64,000 bases of DNA from the NCBI RefSeq assembly GCF_003202205.1, contig NZ_PDOG01000003.1, forward strand, positions 339,285 through 403,284. Reading direction: 5' to 3'. The notes below the pieces were generated by a model. It was not told the DNA's origin and did not search any database. It saw only the letters and a list, made by a program, of their open reading frames with translations. Shown here in pieces: positions 9,500 to 17,113 of the stretch (positions within the stretch are counted from its first letter, which is position 1; every line of letters begins with the position of its first letter). The stretch comes from Halomonas sp. LBP4 (GTDB lineage: Bacteria > Pseudomonadota > Gammaproteobacteria > Pseudomonadales > Halomonadaceae). The translations under genes and the position numbers were made by a program.

Positions 9500-10273
9500 A
9501 TGGTCAACTTTGTCGGAATCACCAGGTTGACGGATAGCTTACGGGCTCGACGCGGCTTGTCAACCGCGTGGGTCGACCTGGTTGACGAGGCCCTGCGTCG
9601 GGCGCTGCCCGGCCGCTGCGCCTTCTGCCTGGCCCCGGACAGCCGTGACCGCCCCTGGTGTGGGGCCTGCTTCGCGTCCCTGCCCTGGAACCTGCCGGCC
9701 TGCCCGTGCTGCGCCGAGCCCCAGCCGGGGCAGCCGGCCGGTCGCCGCTGCGGCCTCTGCCTGCGCCTGGCACCTGCCTTCGACCGGGCGCGGGTCCCGC
9801 TGCGCTATGAAGGCGAGATCGCCGGCCTGGTGCAGCGCTTCAAGTTCCACGCCTCGCCGCGCGCGGGCACGGTGCTGCTCGACCTGCTGACGGCCGGGTT
9901 GCCGGCCGAGGCGGTGGCCTGGCCCGCGGCGGTGATACCGGTGCCGCTGCATCCCCGTCGAGCCCGGGAGCGGGGCTTCGACCAGGCGGGCTGGCTGGCC
10001 CGTCGCCTGGCGCGGCGGCTGGGGCGGCCGCTGATCGAGGCCGAGCGGCGGCGCGATACCCGCAGCCAGCGCGGGCTCGATCGCCGCGAGCGGCGGGCCA
10101 ACCTGCGTGGCGCCTTCCGGGTCGAGGCCGCGCTGCCGCCCCGGGTGGTGCTGGTCGATGACGTCATGACCACCGGGGCGACCCTGGATGCCCTGGCGGC
10201 GGCCTGCCGCCGGGCCGGCGCCGAGCGGGTGGAAGCGTGGGCGGTGGCCCGCACCCCTCTCGGGAAACACTGA
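9500..10273 (+). CDS. comF: ComF family phosphoribosyltransferase-like protein
   Basis: A ComF/GntX-type protein associated with DNA uptake or DNA handling in competent bacteria. An N-terminal Cys-rich zinc-binding segment (CAFC, CGAC, CPCC, CGLC) is followed by a type I phosphoribosyltransferase domain with the PRPP loop [13 protein letters not shown] near the C-terminus. The ATG at 9500 gives 257 residues. A TTG at 9557 would start just before the conserved domain and is also possible, so the start is uncertain. The stop codon lies inside the left inverted repeat of a small mobile-like element, so the last residues (GKH) are encoded by that repeat. Confidence 0.88.
   Translation: MVNFVGITRLTDSLRARRGLSTAWVDLVDEALRRALPGRCAFCLAPDSRDRPWCGACFASLPWNLPACPCCAEPQPGQPAGRRCGLCLRLAPAFDRARVPLRYEGEIAGLVQRFKFHASPRAGTVLLDLLTAGLPAEAVAWPAAVIPVPLHPRRARERGFDQAGWLARRLARRLGRPLIEAERRRDTRSQRGLDRRERRANLRGAFRVEAALPPRVVLVDDVMTTGATLDALAAACRRAGAERVEAWAVARTPLGKH
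9501..9533. promoter_or_regulatory. Candidate BirA operator, bioB-proximal copy
   Basis: An inverted repeat with half-sites TGGTCAACT and GGTTGACGG separated by 15 bases. It matches the TTGTAAACC-type half-site bound by the biotin repressor BirA in proteobacteria at most positions. It lies where the bioB transcription start is predicted and covers the first codons of comF. It is weaker than the second copy. Confidence 0.5.
9536..9563 (-). promoter_or_regulatory. Predicted bioB promoter
   Basis: On the minus strand, a perfect -35 box TTGACA (9558-9563) is followed after 16 bases by a weak -10 box TAAGCT (9536-9541). The -35 box lies inside the stronger BirA-like operator, so repressor binding would occlude RNA polymerase. 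Confidence 0.6.
9557..9588. promoter_or_regulatory. Candidate BirA operator, main copy
   Basis: Half-sites TTGTCAACC and GGTTGACGA are separated by 14 bases, very close to the classical BirA palindrome (TTGTAAACC / GGTTTACAA). It overlaps the -35 box of the bioB promoter and lies within the comF N-terminal coding region, or just before the core fold if comF starts later. Confidence 0.65.
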
Positions 10274-10455
10274 TTTGCGGCTGCGCTCGACGACCCACAT
10301 GGATGTGGGAAGTGCGTTGGTTCGTCGGGAACGAACCTAGCCATCCTGGTCGCCGGCGGTGCTCGCAATCCTCATTGAGCAGCCAGTCAACTCCGGTTAC
10401 TCCGCTCCGGCGACGGCCAGCCTCTCCTCGCTCGCGACACAAATCAGCGCTTCCC
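10262..10455. mobile_element. MITE-like element with 16-bp terminal inverted repeats
   Basis: The left end GGGAAACACTGATTTG (10262-10277) and right end CAAATCAGCGCTTCCC (10440-10455) are inverted repeats matching at 14 of 16 positions, enclosing 162 bases without a gene. Inside are short hairpins: CCCACAT/ATGTGGG at 10294-10309 and GGTTCGT/ACGAACC at 10319-10337. The left end carries the comF stop codon; the right end lies about 36 bases before srkA. No clear target duplication is visible. This suggests a non-autonomous transposon remnant that may alter srkA expression. Confidence 0.55.
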
Positions 10456-10491
10456 TGATAGCATGAGGTTCTTGATCTTTCGGGAGTCCTC

Positions 10492-11478
10492 ATGGCCACC
10501 ACCCCACACCCCTTCGCCCGCCTGGAGCCCGCCCGGATCGTGGCGGCGGTGGAGTCGCTCGGCCTGTGGCTGCCCGGCGAGCCCTTCGCGCTGAACAGCT
10601 ACGAGAACCGCGTCTTCCTGGTACACGACGAGGAGCGGCGCCGCTGGGTGGTGAAGTTCTATCGCCCCGAGCGCTGGAGCGATGCCCAGATCCAGGAGGA
10701 GCATGACTTCCTGGCCGAGCTCGAGGCGGCGGGGGTGGCGGTGGCCGCCCCCTGGCGCAACGCGGCGGGCGAGAGCCTGCACCGGGCCGAGGGCTTCCGC
10801 TTCGCGCTCTACCCCCAGTTGCCGGGGCAGGCCCCGGAACTGGAGAACCCCGCCCACCTGTTCGTGCTGGGCGAGCTGATCGGTGCCGTCCACGAAGTGG
10901 GGCGGCGTTCGACCTTCGCCCACCGCCGGACCCTGGACCTGGACGCCATGGTGGTCGAGGCCCGCGAGCGGGTGCTGGGCAGCGCCTGGCTGGATCGCCA
11001 TCAGCGCCGGGCCTACGAGCGGATCACCGAGGCGCTCCACCGGCGCCTCGCGCCCCATGCCTGGACGCCCGAGCGGGCGATCCGTGTCCATGGCGACTGC
11101 CATATCGGCAACATCCTGGGGCGCGACGAGCACTTCGCCCTGGTCGATTTCGATGACTGCCTGATGGCGCCGGCGGTACAGGACCTGTGGATGCTGTTCA
11201 CCGCCGAGCACGACGAGGAGCGCCAGATGCAGCTCTCCGAGGTGATCGAGGGTTACGAGCAGCACCTGGACTTCGACCGTGGCGAGCTGGCGCTGGTGGA
11301 ACCGCTGCGCACCCTGCGCCTGTTGCGCCACAGCGCCTGGCTGGTGGCGCGCTGGGATGATCCGGCCTTTCCGCCGGCCTTCCCCTGGCTAGCCGATGCC
11401 GGCTACTGGGACGGGCATATCCGCATGCTGGAGCAGCAGCGGCAATTGCTGGAGCAGAAGCCCCGCTGGCTGGCGTGA
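10492..11478 (+). CDS. srkA: Stress response Ser/Thr protein kinase YihE/SrkA family
   Basis: A 328-residue kinase of the aminoglycoside-phosphotransferase-like fold. It is closest to SrkA (YihE/RdoA), which in E. coli counteracts stress-induced programmed death. The N-terminal nucleotide-binding part contains NSYENRVFLVHDEE and WVVKFYRPERW (Lys near residue 52). The catalytic loop is IRVHGDCHIGNIL near residue 197 and the metal-binding Asp is in ALVDFDDC. No membrane segment is seen. GGGAG is upstream of the ATG. A perfect hairpin terminator follows 20 bases after the stop. Confidence 0.92.
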   Translation: MATTPHPFARLEPARIVAAVESLGLWLPGEPFALNSYENRVFLVHDEERRRWVVKFYRPERWSDAQIQEEHDFLAELEAAGVAVAAPWRNAAGESLHRAEGFRFALYPQLPGQAPELENPAHLFVLGELIGAVHEVGRRSTFAHRRTLDLDAMVVEARERVLGSAWLDRHQRRAYERITEALHRRLAPHAWTPERAIRVHGDCHIGNILGRDEHFALVDFDDCLMAPAVQDLWMLFTAEHDEERQMQLSEVIEGYEQHLDFDRGELALVEPLRTLRLLRHSAWLVARWDDPAFPPAFPWLADAGYWDGHIRMLEQQRQLLEQKPRWLA

Positions 11479-11498
11479 CGCTCACCGCACCGGTACGC

Positions 11499-11524
11499 AC
11501 GACGCTCCCCGAGGGGAGCGTCGT
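11499..11524. terminator. Perfect 12-bp hairpin between srkA and the convergent gene
   Basis: ACGACGCTCCCC pairs exactly with GGGGAGCGTCGT around a two-base loop. It sits between convergent genes, so it could end transcription in both directions. There is no clear T-run on either side. Confidence 0.65.
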
Positions 11525-11548
11525 GGCGGGGCGCGGAGGGGGCCGGCC

Positions 11549-12094
11549 TCAGTCGTCGGGGTCCGGCGACTCGGCGGGAATCGGGTTGGCCACGCCGGCC
11601 CCTTCGGCCTGGCGGCGCTGCTCGTTGATCTGCGCCGAGGGGTTGTCCTGCTGCTCGATGGCGAGCGCCTCGGCAAACTGCAGCAGGAAGCCCTCGGACG
11701 GCTCCAGCACGCAGCGACCCTCGTCGCAGGCGGCCACGCCGTAGCTGCCGTCATCCTCGTAGGCGGCGGCCGAGATCTCGCCGCTGTAGATCTCGCTGTC
11801 GCTGCCGTCGGTCTCGATGCAGGTCAGGGCCTTGGCGGTGACGCGGATGCGCTCACCGTCCAGGCGGGCATCGCCGATCGCCACGCAGTACTCCGGCAAC
11901 TGGTGGGTGCCATTGCCGTTGGCGACCGGCCGCATCACGAGGTCGTCGTGACGCGGCTCGTCCTCGCTCAGGTGCAGGGAGTCGATGACCTGGAATTCGA
12001 CCCGGGCGTCGCCAGGGAGCTCCAGGGTGGCGCCGAGCGCCAGGGAGGGAATCAGCAGGGCCGTGGCCAGCAGCAGGGTGGGGGTCTTGATCAT
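11549..12094 (-). CDS. Conserved-looking periplasmic protein of unknown function
   Basis: A 181-residue protein that begins with a clear Sec signal peptide (MIKTPTLLLATALLIPSLALG, cleavage near residue 20). I do not recognise the mature part. It has four Cys residues (in PEYCVAI, ALTCIET and CDEGRC) that could form two disulfides, a beta-strand-like body and an acidic C-terminus ending PDPDD. The ATG at 12094 was chosen for its signal peptide; an upstream extension of 18 residues is not plausible secretion sequence. It stands alone, convergent with srkA and divergent from folE. Confidence 0.7.
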   Translation of the reverse strand: MIKTPTLLLATALLIPSLALGATLELPGDARVEFQVIDSLHLSEDEPRHDDLVMRPVANGNGTHQLPEYCVAIGDARLDGERIRVTAKALTCIETDGSDSEIYSGEISAAAYEDDGSYGVAACDEGRCVLEPSEGFLLQFAEALAIEQQDNPSAQINEQRRQAEGAGVANPIPAESPDPDD

Positions 12095-12411
12095 GTCGGC
12101 TCTCGAGGATGACTGGGGCACAGCATGAAGAAACGCATATTTTACCACAGCGGGCAGGGGCGAGCAGCCAGGGCCGCGCCCTCCCGGCGCGACATACTGT
12201 CACCCCGAGGGGCGCCGGGGCCTGCGCATGCCTGTGCCTTGCGCTAGAATGCAGGGTTCGTGGGTGCCGTTATTGTACACTCGACTGTCTATGTGTAGAG
12301 TTTGTACATGGCTTGCTGCATGGCATGACGCTACCGGCCTCCAGCGGGGCCGGTGACCATCACCACTGACGGCGTGCACCACGACAACCGACAATGCCAC
12401 GGGGCCCGACG
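12095..12411. promoter_or_regulatory. 317-base divergent regulatory region upstream of folE
   Basis: There is no gene here. Two TGTACA hexamers (12274-12279 and 12303-12308), each preceded by TT or T and flanked by ACTC/GAGT-like bases, form a loose inverted repeat about 29 bases apart. A possible folE promoter overlaps them: TTGTAC at 12273 with TAGAGT 17 bases on. A GC-rich hairpin (CCGGCCTCC..GGGGCCGG) lies in the leader near 12342-12365. On the other strand, TAAAAT near 12140 could be the -10 box of the periplasmic-protein gene. The protein that binds TGTACA is unknown. Confidence 0.4.
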
Positions 12412-12969
12412 ATGACCGAAGAACTCGCCAACCACTATCGCCAGATCATCCTCGAACTGGGGGAGGATCCCGAGCGGGAGGGCCTGCGCGACACCCCGAA
12501 GCGGGCCGCCAAGGCCATGCAGTTTCTCAATCATGGCTACAACCAGTCGCTCGAGGAGATCGTCAACGGTGCCGTCTTCGAGTCGGAGACCGACGAGATG
12601 GTGCTGGTCAAGGACATCGAGCTCTACTCCATGTGCGAGCACCACCTGCTGCCCTTCATCGGCAAGTGCCATATCGCCTACCTGCCCAAGGGACGTGTAC
12701 TGGGCCTGTCGAAGTTCGCCCGCATCGTCGACATGTACGCCCGACGCATGCAGATCCAGGAGAACCTGACCCGCCAGATCGCCGAGGCGGTCCAGCAGGT
12801 CACCGGGGCCCGCGGTGTGGCGGTGGTGATCGAGGCCCGCCACCTGTGCATGATGATGCGTGGCGTGGAGAAGCAGAACTCGAGCATGACCTCCTCGGTG
12901 ATGCTGGGGTCCTTCCGCGACAATCAGCCAACGCGCCAGGAATTCCTGACCCTGGTCAACAGCCGCTGA
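12412..12969 (+). CDS. folE: GTP cyclohydrolase I
   Basis: FolE converts GTP to 7,8-dihydroneopterin triphosphate, the first step of folate and pterin synthesis. The 185-residue protein has the zinc ligands Cys75 and His78 (in [10 protein letters not shown]) and Cys146 (in [10 protein letters not shown]), so it is the zinc-dependent type I enzyme. The motifs [10 protein letters not shown] and [12 protein letters not shown] are intact. The ATG of MTEELANHY was chosen over an in-frame ATG six codons earlier on family length. folX follows after 25 bases, indicating a pterin operon. Confidence 0.95.
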   Translation: MTEELANHYRQIILELGEDPEREGLRDTPKRAAKAMQFLNHGYNQSLEEIVNGAVFESETDEMVLVKDIELYSMCEHHLLPFIGKCHIAYLPKGRVLGLSKFARIVDMYARRMQIQENLTRQIAEAVQQVTGARGVAVVIEARHLCMMMRGVEKQNSSMTSSVMLGSFRDNQPTRQEFLTLVNSR

Positions 12970-12994
12970 GGCCCGCTACGCAAGGAGTCCTGCC

Positions 12995-13405
12995 ATGACG
13001 CTGCACGCCATCGACGATCAGCACTTCGACCATGACCTGGCGACCATCCGCCTCAAGAACCTGCGGCTGCGTACCCATATCGGCATCAAGGATGACGAGA
13101 TCCGCAATCGCCAGGACGTGGTGATCAATGCGGTGATCCGCTATCGCGCCGACAAGGCGATGGCCTTCAACCATATCGAGCAGGCGCTGAACTACCGCAC
13201 CATCACCAAGCAGGTGATCGCCCATGTCGAGGACAACCGCTTCCTGCTGCTGGAGCGCATGACCCGCGAGGTGCTCGATCTGATCATGGCCCACGAGCAG
13301 GTCCTCACCGCCCAGGTCGAGATCGACAAGCCCCATGCCCTGCGCTTCGCCGACTCCGTCTCCATCACCCTCTCCGAGTCCCGCGAGCCGCGACGCCCGC
13401 GCTGA
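12995..13405 (+). CDS. folX: Dihydroneopterin triphosphate 2'-epimerase
   Basis: A 136-residue protein of the FolB/FolX tunnelling fold. The sequences [41 protein letters not shown] and [15 protein letters not shown] match FolX more closely than FolB aldolase. FolX epimerises dihydroneopterin triphosphate to dihydromonapterin triphosphate, a precursor of the tetrahydromonapterin cofactor of phenylalanine hydroxylase in pseudomonads. AAGGAG precedes the ATG. A strong terminator follows. Confidence 0.92.
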   Translation: MTLHAIDDQHFDHDLATIRLKNLRLRTHIGIKDDEIRNRQDVVINAVIRYRADKAMAFNHIEQALNYRTITKQVIAHVEDNRFLLLERMTREVLDLIMAHEQVLTAQVEIDKPHALRFADSVSITLSESREPRRPR

Positions 13406-13435
13406 CCCCGCTGCGCTACCCTGCCGAAATGGAGT

Positions 13436-13466
13436 GGCCCCGGTGCTTGGTGCACCGGGGCCTTTA
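13436..13466 (+). terminator. Rho-independent terminator after folX
   Basis: The stem GGCCCCGGTGC / GCACCGGGGCC (11 bp, loop TTGGT) is followed by TTTA. Confidence 0.85.
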
Positions 13467-13520
13467 CGCTTAGCATGAAGGCAAACCGACAACGAGCCGC
13501 AACTGCGGCAGGAGACGAAC

Positions 13521-14978
13521 ATGGAAGCCCTCAAGGAAACGCAGCTCTATTGCCCCTTCGCCTATATCGATGGCAGTTGGGTCGCCGCCGACAGCGGCGA
13601 GCAGATCGACGTGCTCAACCCGGCCACCGGCGAGAGCATGGGCAATGTGCCGCGCCTGGGGCGGGTCGAGACCGAGCGTGCCATCGCCGCGGCCGATGCG
13701 GCCTGGCCGGCCTGGAAGGCGCTCACCGCCCAGGAGCGTGCCGACATCCTGATGAAGTGGCACGACCTGATGCTCGAGCACCAGGACGACCTGGCCATGA
13801 TCATGACCCATGAGCAGGGCAAGCCGCTCAAGGAGGCCGCCGGCGAGATCGCCTACGCGGCGAGCTTCCTGCGCTGGTTTGCCGAGGAGGCGCGGCGCGT
13901 CTACGGCGAGACCGTGCCCGCCGCCAAGCCCCACCAGCGCATCGTGGTGACCAAGCAGCCGGTGGGCGTGGTGGGGGCCATTACCCCCTGGAACTTCCCG
14001 GCGGCGATGATCACCCGCAAGGCCGGTGCCGCCCTGGCCGCCGGCTGCACCGTGGTGGCCAAACCGGCCAGCCAGACGCCGTTCTCCGCCACCGCCCTGG
14101 CATTGCTGGCCGAGCGCGCCGGCGTGCCGCGCGGGGTGTTCAACGTGGTGCCGGGGCGCGCCAGCGAGATCGCCGCCGCCATGACCGAGTCGTCGCTGGT
14201 GCGCAAGATCACCTTCACCGGCTCCACCGAGGTGGGGCGTCAGCTGATGGCCCAGGCCTCGCAGCATATCCAGAAGATCTCGCTGGAACTCGGCGGCAAC
14301 GCGCCCTTCATCGTCTTCGAGGACGCCGACCTCGACGCCGCGGTGGAAGGGGCCATGGCGGCCAAGTTCCGCAACGCGGGCCAGACCTGTGTCTGCACCA
14401 ACCGCTTCCTGGTGCAGTCCAGCGTGGTCAACGCCTTCTGCGAGAAGCTCGCCGTGGCCATGAACAGCGAGCTCAAGGTGGGCGATGGCACCAAGGCCGG
14501 CATCAATATCGGGCCGCTGATCGACGACAACGCCGTCGCCAAGGTCAGCGAGCATGTCCACGATGCCGTGGACCACGGTGCCGAGCTGCTGCTGGGGGGG
14601 CACCCGCACCCGCTGGGCGGCAACTTCTTCACCCCGACACTGATCAGCTTCGCCACCAGCAGCATGAAGGTGGCCCACGAGGAGACCTTCGGTCCGCTGG
14701 CGGCGGTGTTCCCCTTCGAGGACGAGGAGGATGCCATCGCCATGGCCAACGACACCGAGTATGGCCTGGCGTCCTACTTCTACTCCCGCGACCTGGGCCG
14801 CGTCTGGCGGGTGGCCGACGCCCTGGAGTACGGCATGGTGGGCATCAACACCGGGCTGATCTCCAACGCCGCCGCGCCCTTCGGCGGGGTCAAGGCCTCG
14901 GGCCTGGGCCGCGAGGGCGGCCACCAGGGGCTGGATGAGTTCCTCGAGACCAAGTACCTCTGCATCGACCTGGGGTAA
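13521..14978 (+). CDS. gabD: NAD(P)-dependent succinate-semialdehyde dehydrogenase
   Basis: A 485-residue aldehyde dehydrogenase closest to GabD, which oxidises succinate semialdehyde from GABA breakdown to succinate. Visible parts are TPWNFPAAMITRKAGAALAAG, the cofactor region FTGSTEVGRQLM, the general base Glu256 (LELGGNAPF), the nucleophile Cys290 in GQTCVCTNR with the second family Cys two residues later, and the C-terminal PFGGVKASGLGREGG. AGGAGA lies upstream of the ATG. No gabT is adjacent. The family assignment is firm; the exact aldehyde is inferred. Confidence 0.9.
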   Translation: MEALKETQLYCPFAYIDGSWVAADSGEQIDVLNPATGESMGNVPRLGRVETERAIAAADAAWPAWKALTAQERADILMKWHDLMLEHQDDLAMIMTHEQGKPLKEAAGEIAYAASFLRWFAEEARRVYGETVPAAKPHQRIVVTKQPVGVVGAITPWNFPAAMITRKAGAALAAGCTVVAKPASQTPFSATALALLAERAGVPRGVFNVVPGRASEIAAAMTESSLVRKITFTGSTEVGRQLMAQASQHIQKISLELGGNAPFIVFEDADLDAAVEGAMAAKFRNAGQTCVCTNRFLVQSSVVNAFCEKLAVAMNSELKVGDGTKAGINIGPLIDDNAVAKVSEHVHDAVDHGAELLLGGHPHPLGGNFFTPTLISFATSSMKVAHEETFGPLAAVFPFEDEEDAIAMANDTEYGLASYFYSRDLGRVWRVADALEYGMVGINTGLISNAAAPFGGVKASGLGREGGHQGLDEFLETKYLCIDLG

Positions 14979-15049
14979 GAGCTGGAAGCTCGAAGAGCGG
15001 CGCTTCGCGCCTGGAAGCTGGAAGAAAAACACCCCTGCCGGGGCTATGA
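14979..15049. repeat. AAGCTGGAAG-type low-complexity intergenic repeat
   Basis: Heptad-like runs such as GAGCTGGAAGCTCGAAGAG and CTGGAAGCTGGAAGAAAA lie just after the gabD stop. The same string AAGCTGGAAGAAA recurs at about 31559 after ubiX. No coding potential is seen. Confidence 0.5.
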
Positions 15050-15245
15050 ACTGCACCCCGAAAGTTGGACACCCAATCCAACCTTCGGGGTGTTTTCATG
15101 AAGCGTAAGTTCGATGAGTAGTTCAAGCTGCGGATAGTGCAGCAGGTGCTAGGTGGGAACGTCAGCTTACGGGCACTGGTCCGAGAGCATCGTCTGGAGC
15201 GCTCCCTGGTGAAACTCTGGGTGGCCCGCTACCAGCAGCAGGGCA
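15050..15245 (+). pseudogene. IS3-family insertion sequence remnant, left end plus broken orfA
   Basis: The stretch begins with an IS3-type end (TGCACCCCGAAAGTTGGACA). A 14-bp imperfect hairpin, CCCCGAAAGTTGGA/TCCAACCTTCGGGG, follows (15056-15090). An ATG at 15098 starts a helix-turn-helix OrfA: MKRKFDE, then a TAG stop at 15119, then [36 protein letters not shown]. Homology ends near 15245, so orfA is both interrupted by the amber codon and truncated, with no orfB. It is inactive and sits between convergent gabD and purH. Confidence 0.85.
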
Positions 15246-15270
15246 ATCGCCGTTACCCAAAGCGAGAGGC

Positions 15271-15366
15271 GCCGGGGACAGGTCGAAGAGGGGGTCCGAT
15301 TCCATGGATGGAATCGGTAGCGCCCAGGGAGGGGTTTACAGCGCCCCCTCGCAGACCTGTCGCCGG
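15271..15366. repeat. Structured three-stem repeat, copy 1
   Basis: Outer stem: CCGGGGACAGGTC (15272-15284) with GACCTGTCGCCGG (15354-15366), one mismatch. Middle stem: GAGGGGG (15288-15294) with CCCCCTC (15344-15350). Inner hairpin: CCGATTCCAT/ATGGAATCGG (15296-15317). A 29-base single-stranded core that includes CGCCCAGGGAGGGG (15317-15345) is shared with the copy at 45679 except for one base, whereas the middle and inner stems differ in sequence but still pair. It follows the IS3 remnant directly and lies 51 bases from the purH stop. Confidence 0.75.
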
Positions 15367-15417
15367 AACAGCCTCGAGCGTTACCGCCATCTGCGATAGC
15401 CCTGCTTCCAGCAGGTG

Positions 15418-17001
15418 TCAGTGCCGGAAATGCCGCATGCCGGTAAACACCATGGCAATCCCCGCCTCGTTGGCGGCATCGATCACCTCCTGGTCGCGCA
15501 TCGAGCCGCCGGGCTGGATCACCGCGGTGATGCCGGCGGCGGCGGCGGCGTCGATGCCGTCGCGGAAGGGGAAGAAGGCGTCACTGGCCATCACCGAACC
15601 GGGCACCGAGAGGCTCTCGTCGGCGGCCTTGATGCCGGCGATCTTCGCCGAGTAGACGCGGCTCATCTGACCGGCGCCGACGCCGATGGTCTGGCCGGCC
15701 TTGGCGTAGACGATGGCGTTGGACTTGACGTACTTGGCGACCTTCCAGGCGAACGCCAGGTCGCGCATCTCCTGCTCGCTGGGCACCCGCTCGGTGACCA
15801 CGGTCAGCTCGTCGCGGCCGACCATGCCCAGGTCGCGGTCCTGCACCAGCAGCCCGCCGGTGATGCGCTTGAAGTCGTGGGCGTGCTCGCGCTTTCCGGG
15901 CCAGCGCTCTTCACCGACATCGAGCAGGCGCACATTGGGCTTCTCGGCGACGATGGGCAGGGCGTCGTCCTCGACCCCGGGGGCGATGATCACCTCGACG
16001 AACTGGCGGTCGATGATGGCCCGGGCCGTCTCGGCATCCAGCGGTTCGTTGAAGGCGATGATACCGCCGAAGGCGCTGGTGGGGTCGGTGGCGAAGGCCT
16101 TTTCGTAGGCCTCGCAGGGGGTGATCCCCACCGCCACGCCACAGGGGTTGGCGTGCTTGACGATCACGCAGGCGGTCTCGGTGAAGGCCTTGACGCACTC
16201 GAAGGCGGCATCGGTGTCGGCGACGTTGTTGAACGACAGCGCCTTGCCCTGCCGCTGGGTCGCGGTAGCCACGCTGGCCTCGCGGGCATCGGCCTCGACG
16301 TAGAAGGCCGCGCCCTGGTGGGGGTTCTCGCCGTAGCGCATGGCCTGCTTCTTGACGAACTGCAGGTTGTAGGTGCGCGGGAAACCGTCCTCGCCGCCGG
16401 GGACCCGTTGGCCCAGGTAGTCGGCGATGGCGGCGTCGTAGCCGGCGGTGTGCTCGAAGGCCTTGACCGCCAGGTCGAAGCGGGTGGCGTCACTCACCGC
16501 GCCGTTCCCGGAGGCGATCTCGTCCAGCACCCGGGCATAGTCGTCGGCATCCACCACGATGCTGGTGTGGGCATGGTTCTTGGCGCAGGCGCGCACCATG
16601 GTGGGGCCGCCGATGTCGATGTTCTCGATGGCGTCTTCCAGGGTGCAGTCCGGCTTCGCCACGGTCTGGGCGAAGGGGTAGAGGTTGACCACCACCATGT
16701 CGATGGGGTCGATGCCGTGCTCGGCCATCACCGCATCGTCCTGGCCGCGACGGCCGAGGATGCCGCCGTGGATCTTCGGATGCAGGGTCTTGACCCGGCC
16801 GTCCATGATCTCCGGGAAGCCGGTGTGTTCGGAGACTTCGGTGACACTGATGCCGTTCTCCTGGAGCAGGCGGAAAGTGCCACCGGTGGAGAGCAGTTCG
16901 ACGTCGTGCTCGGTGAGACCGCGGGCGAAGTCGACGATGCCGGTCTTGTCGGAAACGCTGATCAGCGCGCGGCGAACCGCGCCGGAGGAGGATTGGGCCA
17001 T
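15418..17001 (-). CDS. purH: Bifunctional AICAR formyltransferase / IMP cyclohydrolase
   Basis: PurH catalyses the last two steps of IMP synthesis. The 527-residue protein has an N-terminal MGS-like IMP cyclohydrolase domain ([41 protein letters not shown]) and a C-terminal AICAR transformylase with [13 protein letters not shown] and the catalytic Lys-His in [13 protein letters not shown]. It ends [11 protein letters not shown], as in the family. The ATG of MAQSSSG has AGAGAG upstream; a GTG three codons earlier is less likely. It follows fis after 112 bases on the same strand. Confidence 0.96.
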   Translation of the reverse strand: MAQSSSGAVRRALISVSDKTGIVDFARGLTEHDVELLSTGGTFRLLQENGISVTEVSEHTGFPEIMDGRVKTLHPKIHGGILGRRGQDDAVMAEHGIDPIDMVVVNLYPFAQTVAKPDCTLEDAIENIDIGGPTMVRACAKNHAHTSIVVDADDYARVLDEIASGNGAVSDATRFDLAVKAFEHTAGYDAAIADYLGQRVPGGEDGFPRTYNLQFVKKQAMRYGENPHQGAAFYVEADAREASVATATQRQGKALSFNNVADTDAAFECVKAFTETACVIVKHANPCGVAVGITPCEAYEKAFATDPTSAFGGIIAFNEPLDAETARAIIDRQFVEVIIAPGVEDDALPIVAEKPNVRLLDVGEERWPGKREHAHDFKRITGGLLVQDRDLGMVGRDELTVVTERVPSEQEMRDLAFAWKVAKYVKSNAIVYAKAGQTIGVGAGQMSRVYSAKIAGIKAADESLSVPGSVMASDAFFPFRDGIDAAAAAGITAVIQPGGSMRDQEVIDAANEAGIAMVFTGMRHFRH

Positions 17002-17113
17002 GGGGGTCACTCTCTGGCTGGCAGTGGGTGGGTGGAAAGTCGGGTCACGGAAAGCGGGCCACGAAGCGGGCGGCGACAGGGCGGAAGGAGCCCGGCGGGG
17101 CTCCCTGCATGCA

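Noticed and set aside
9487..9522. BioB extended to the GTG at 9522
   Set aside because: The predicted transcription start lies only a few bases upstream, there is no ribosome site, and the extra residues would be encoded by an operator.
15271..15366. Structured repeat read as an ordinary rho-independent terminator
   Set aside because: No T-run follows, it has three nested stems and a conserved unpaired core, and a second copy has compensatory changes, which a plain terminator would not need.
15137..15655. Apparent 172-codon gene running from the IS remnant into purH
   Set aside because: Only the first 36 codons are OrfA-like. The rest runs through the structured repeat and antisense purH, so it is not a real protein.
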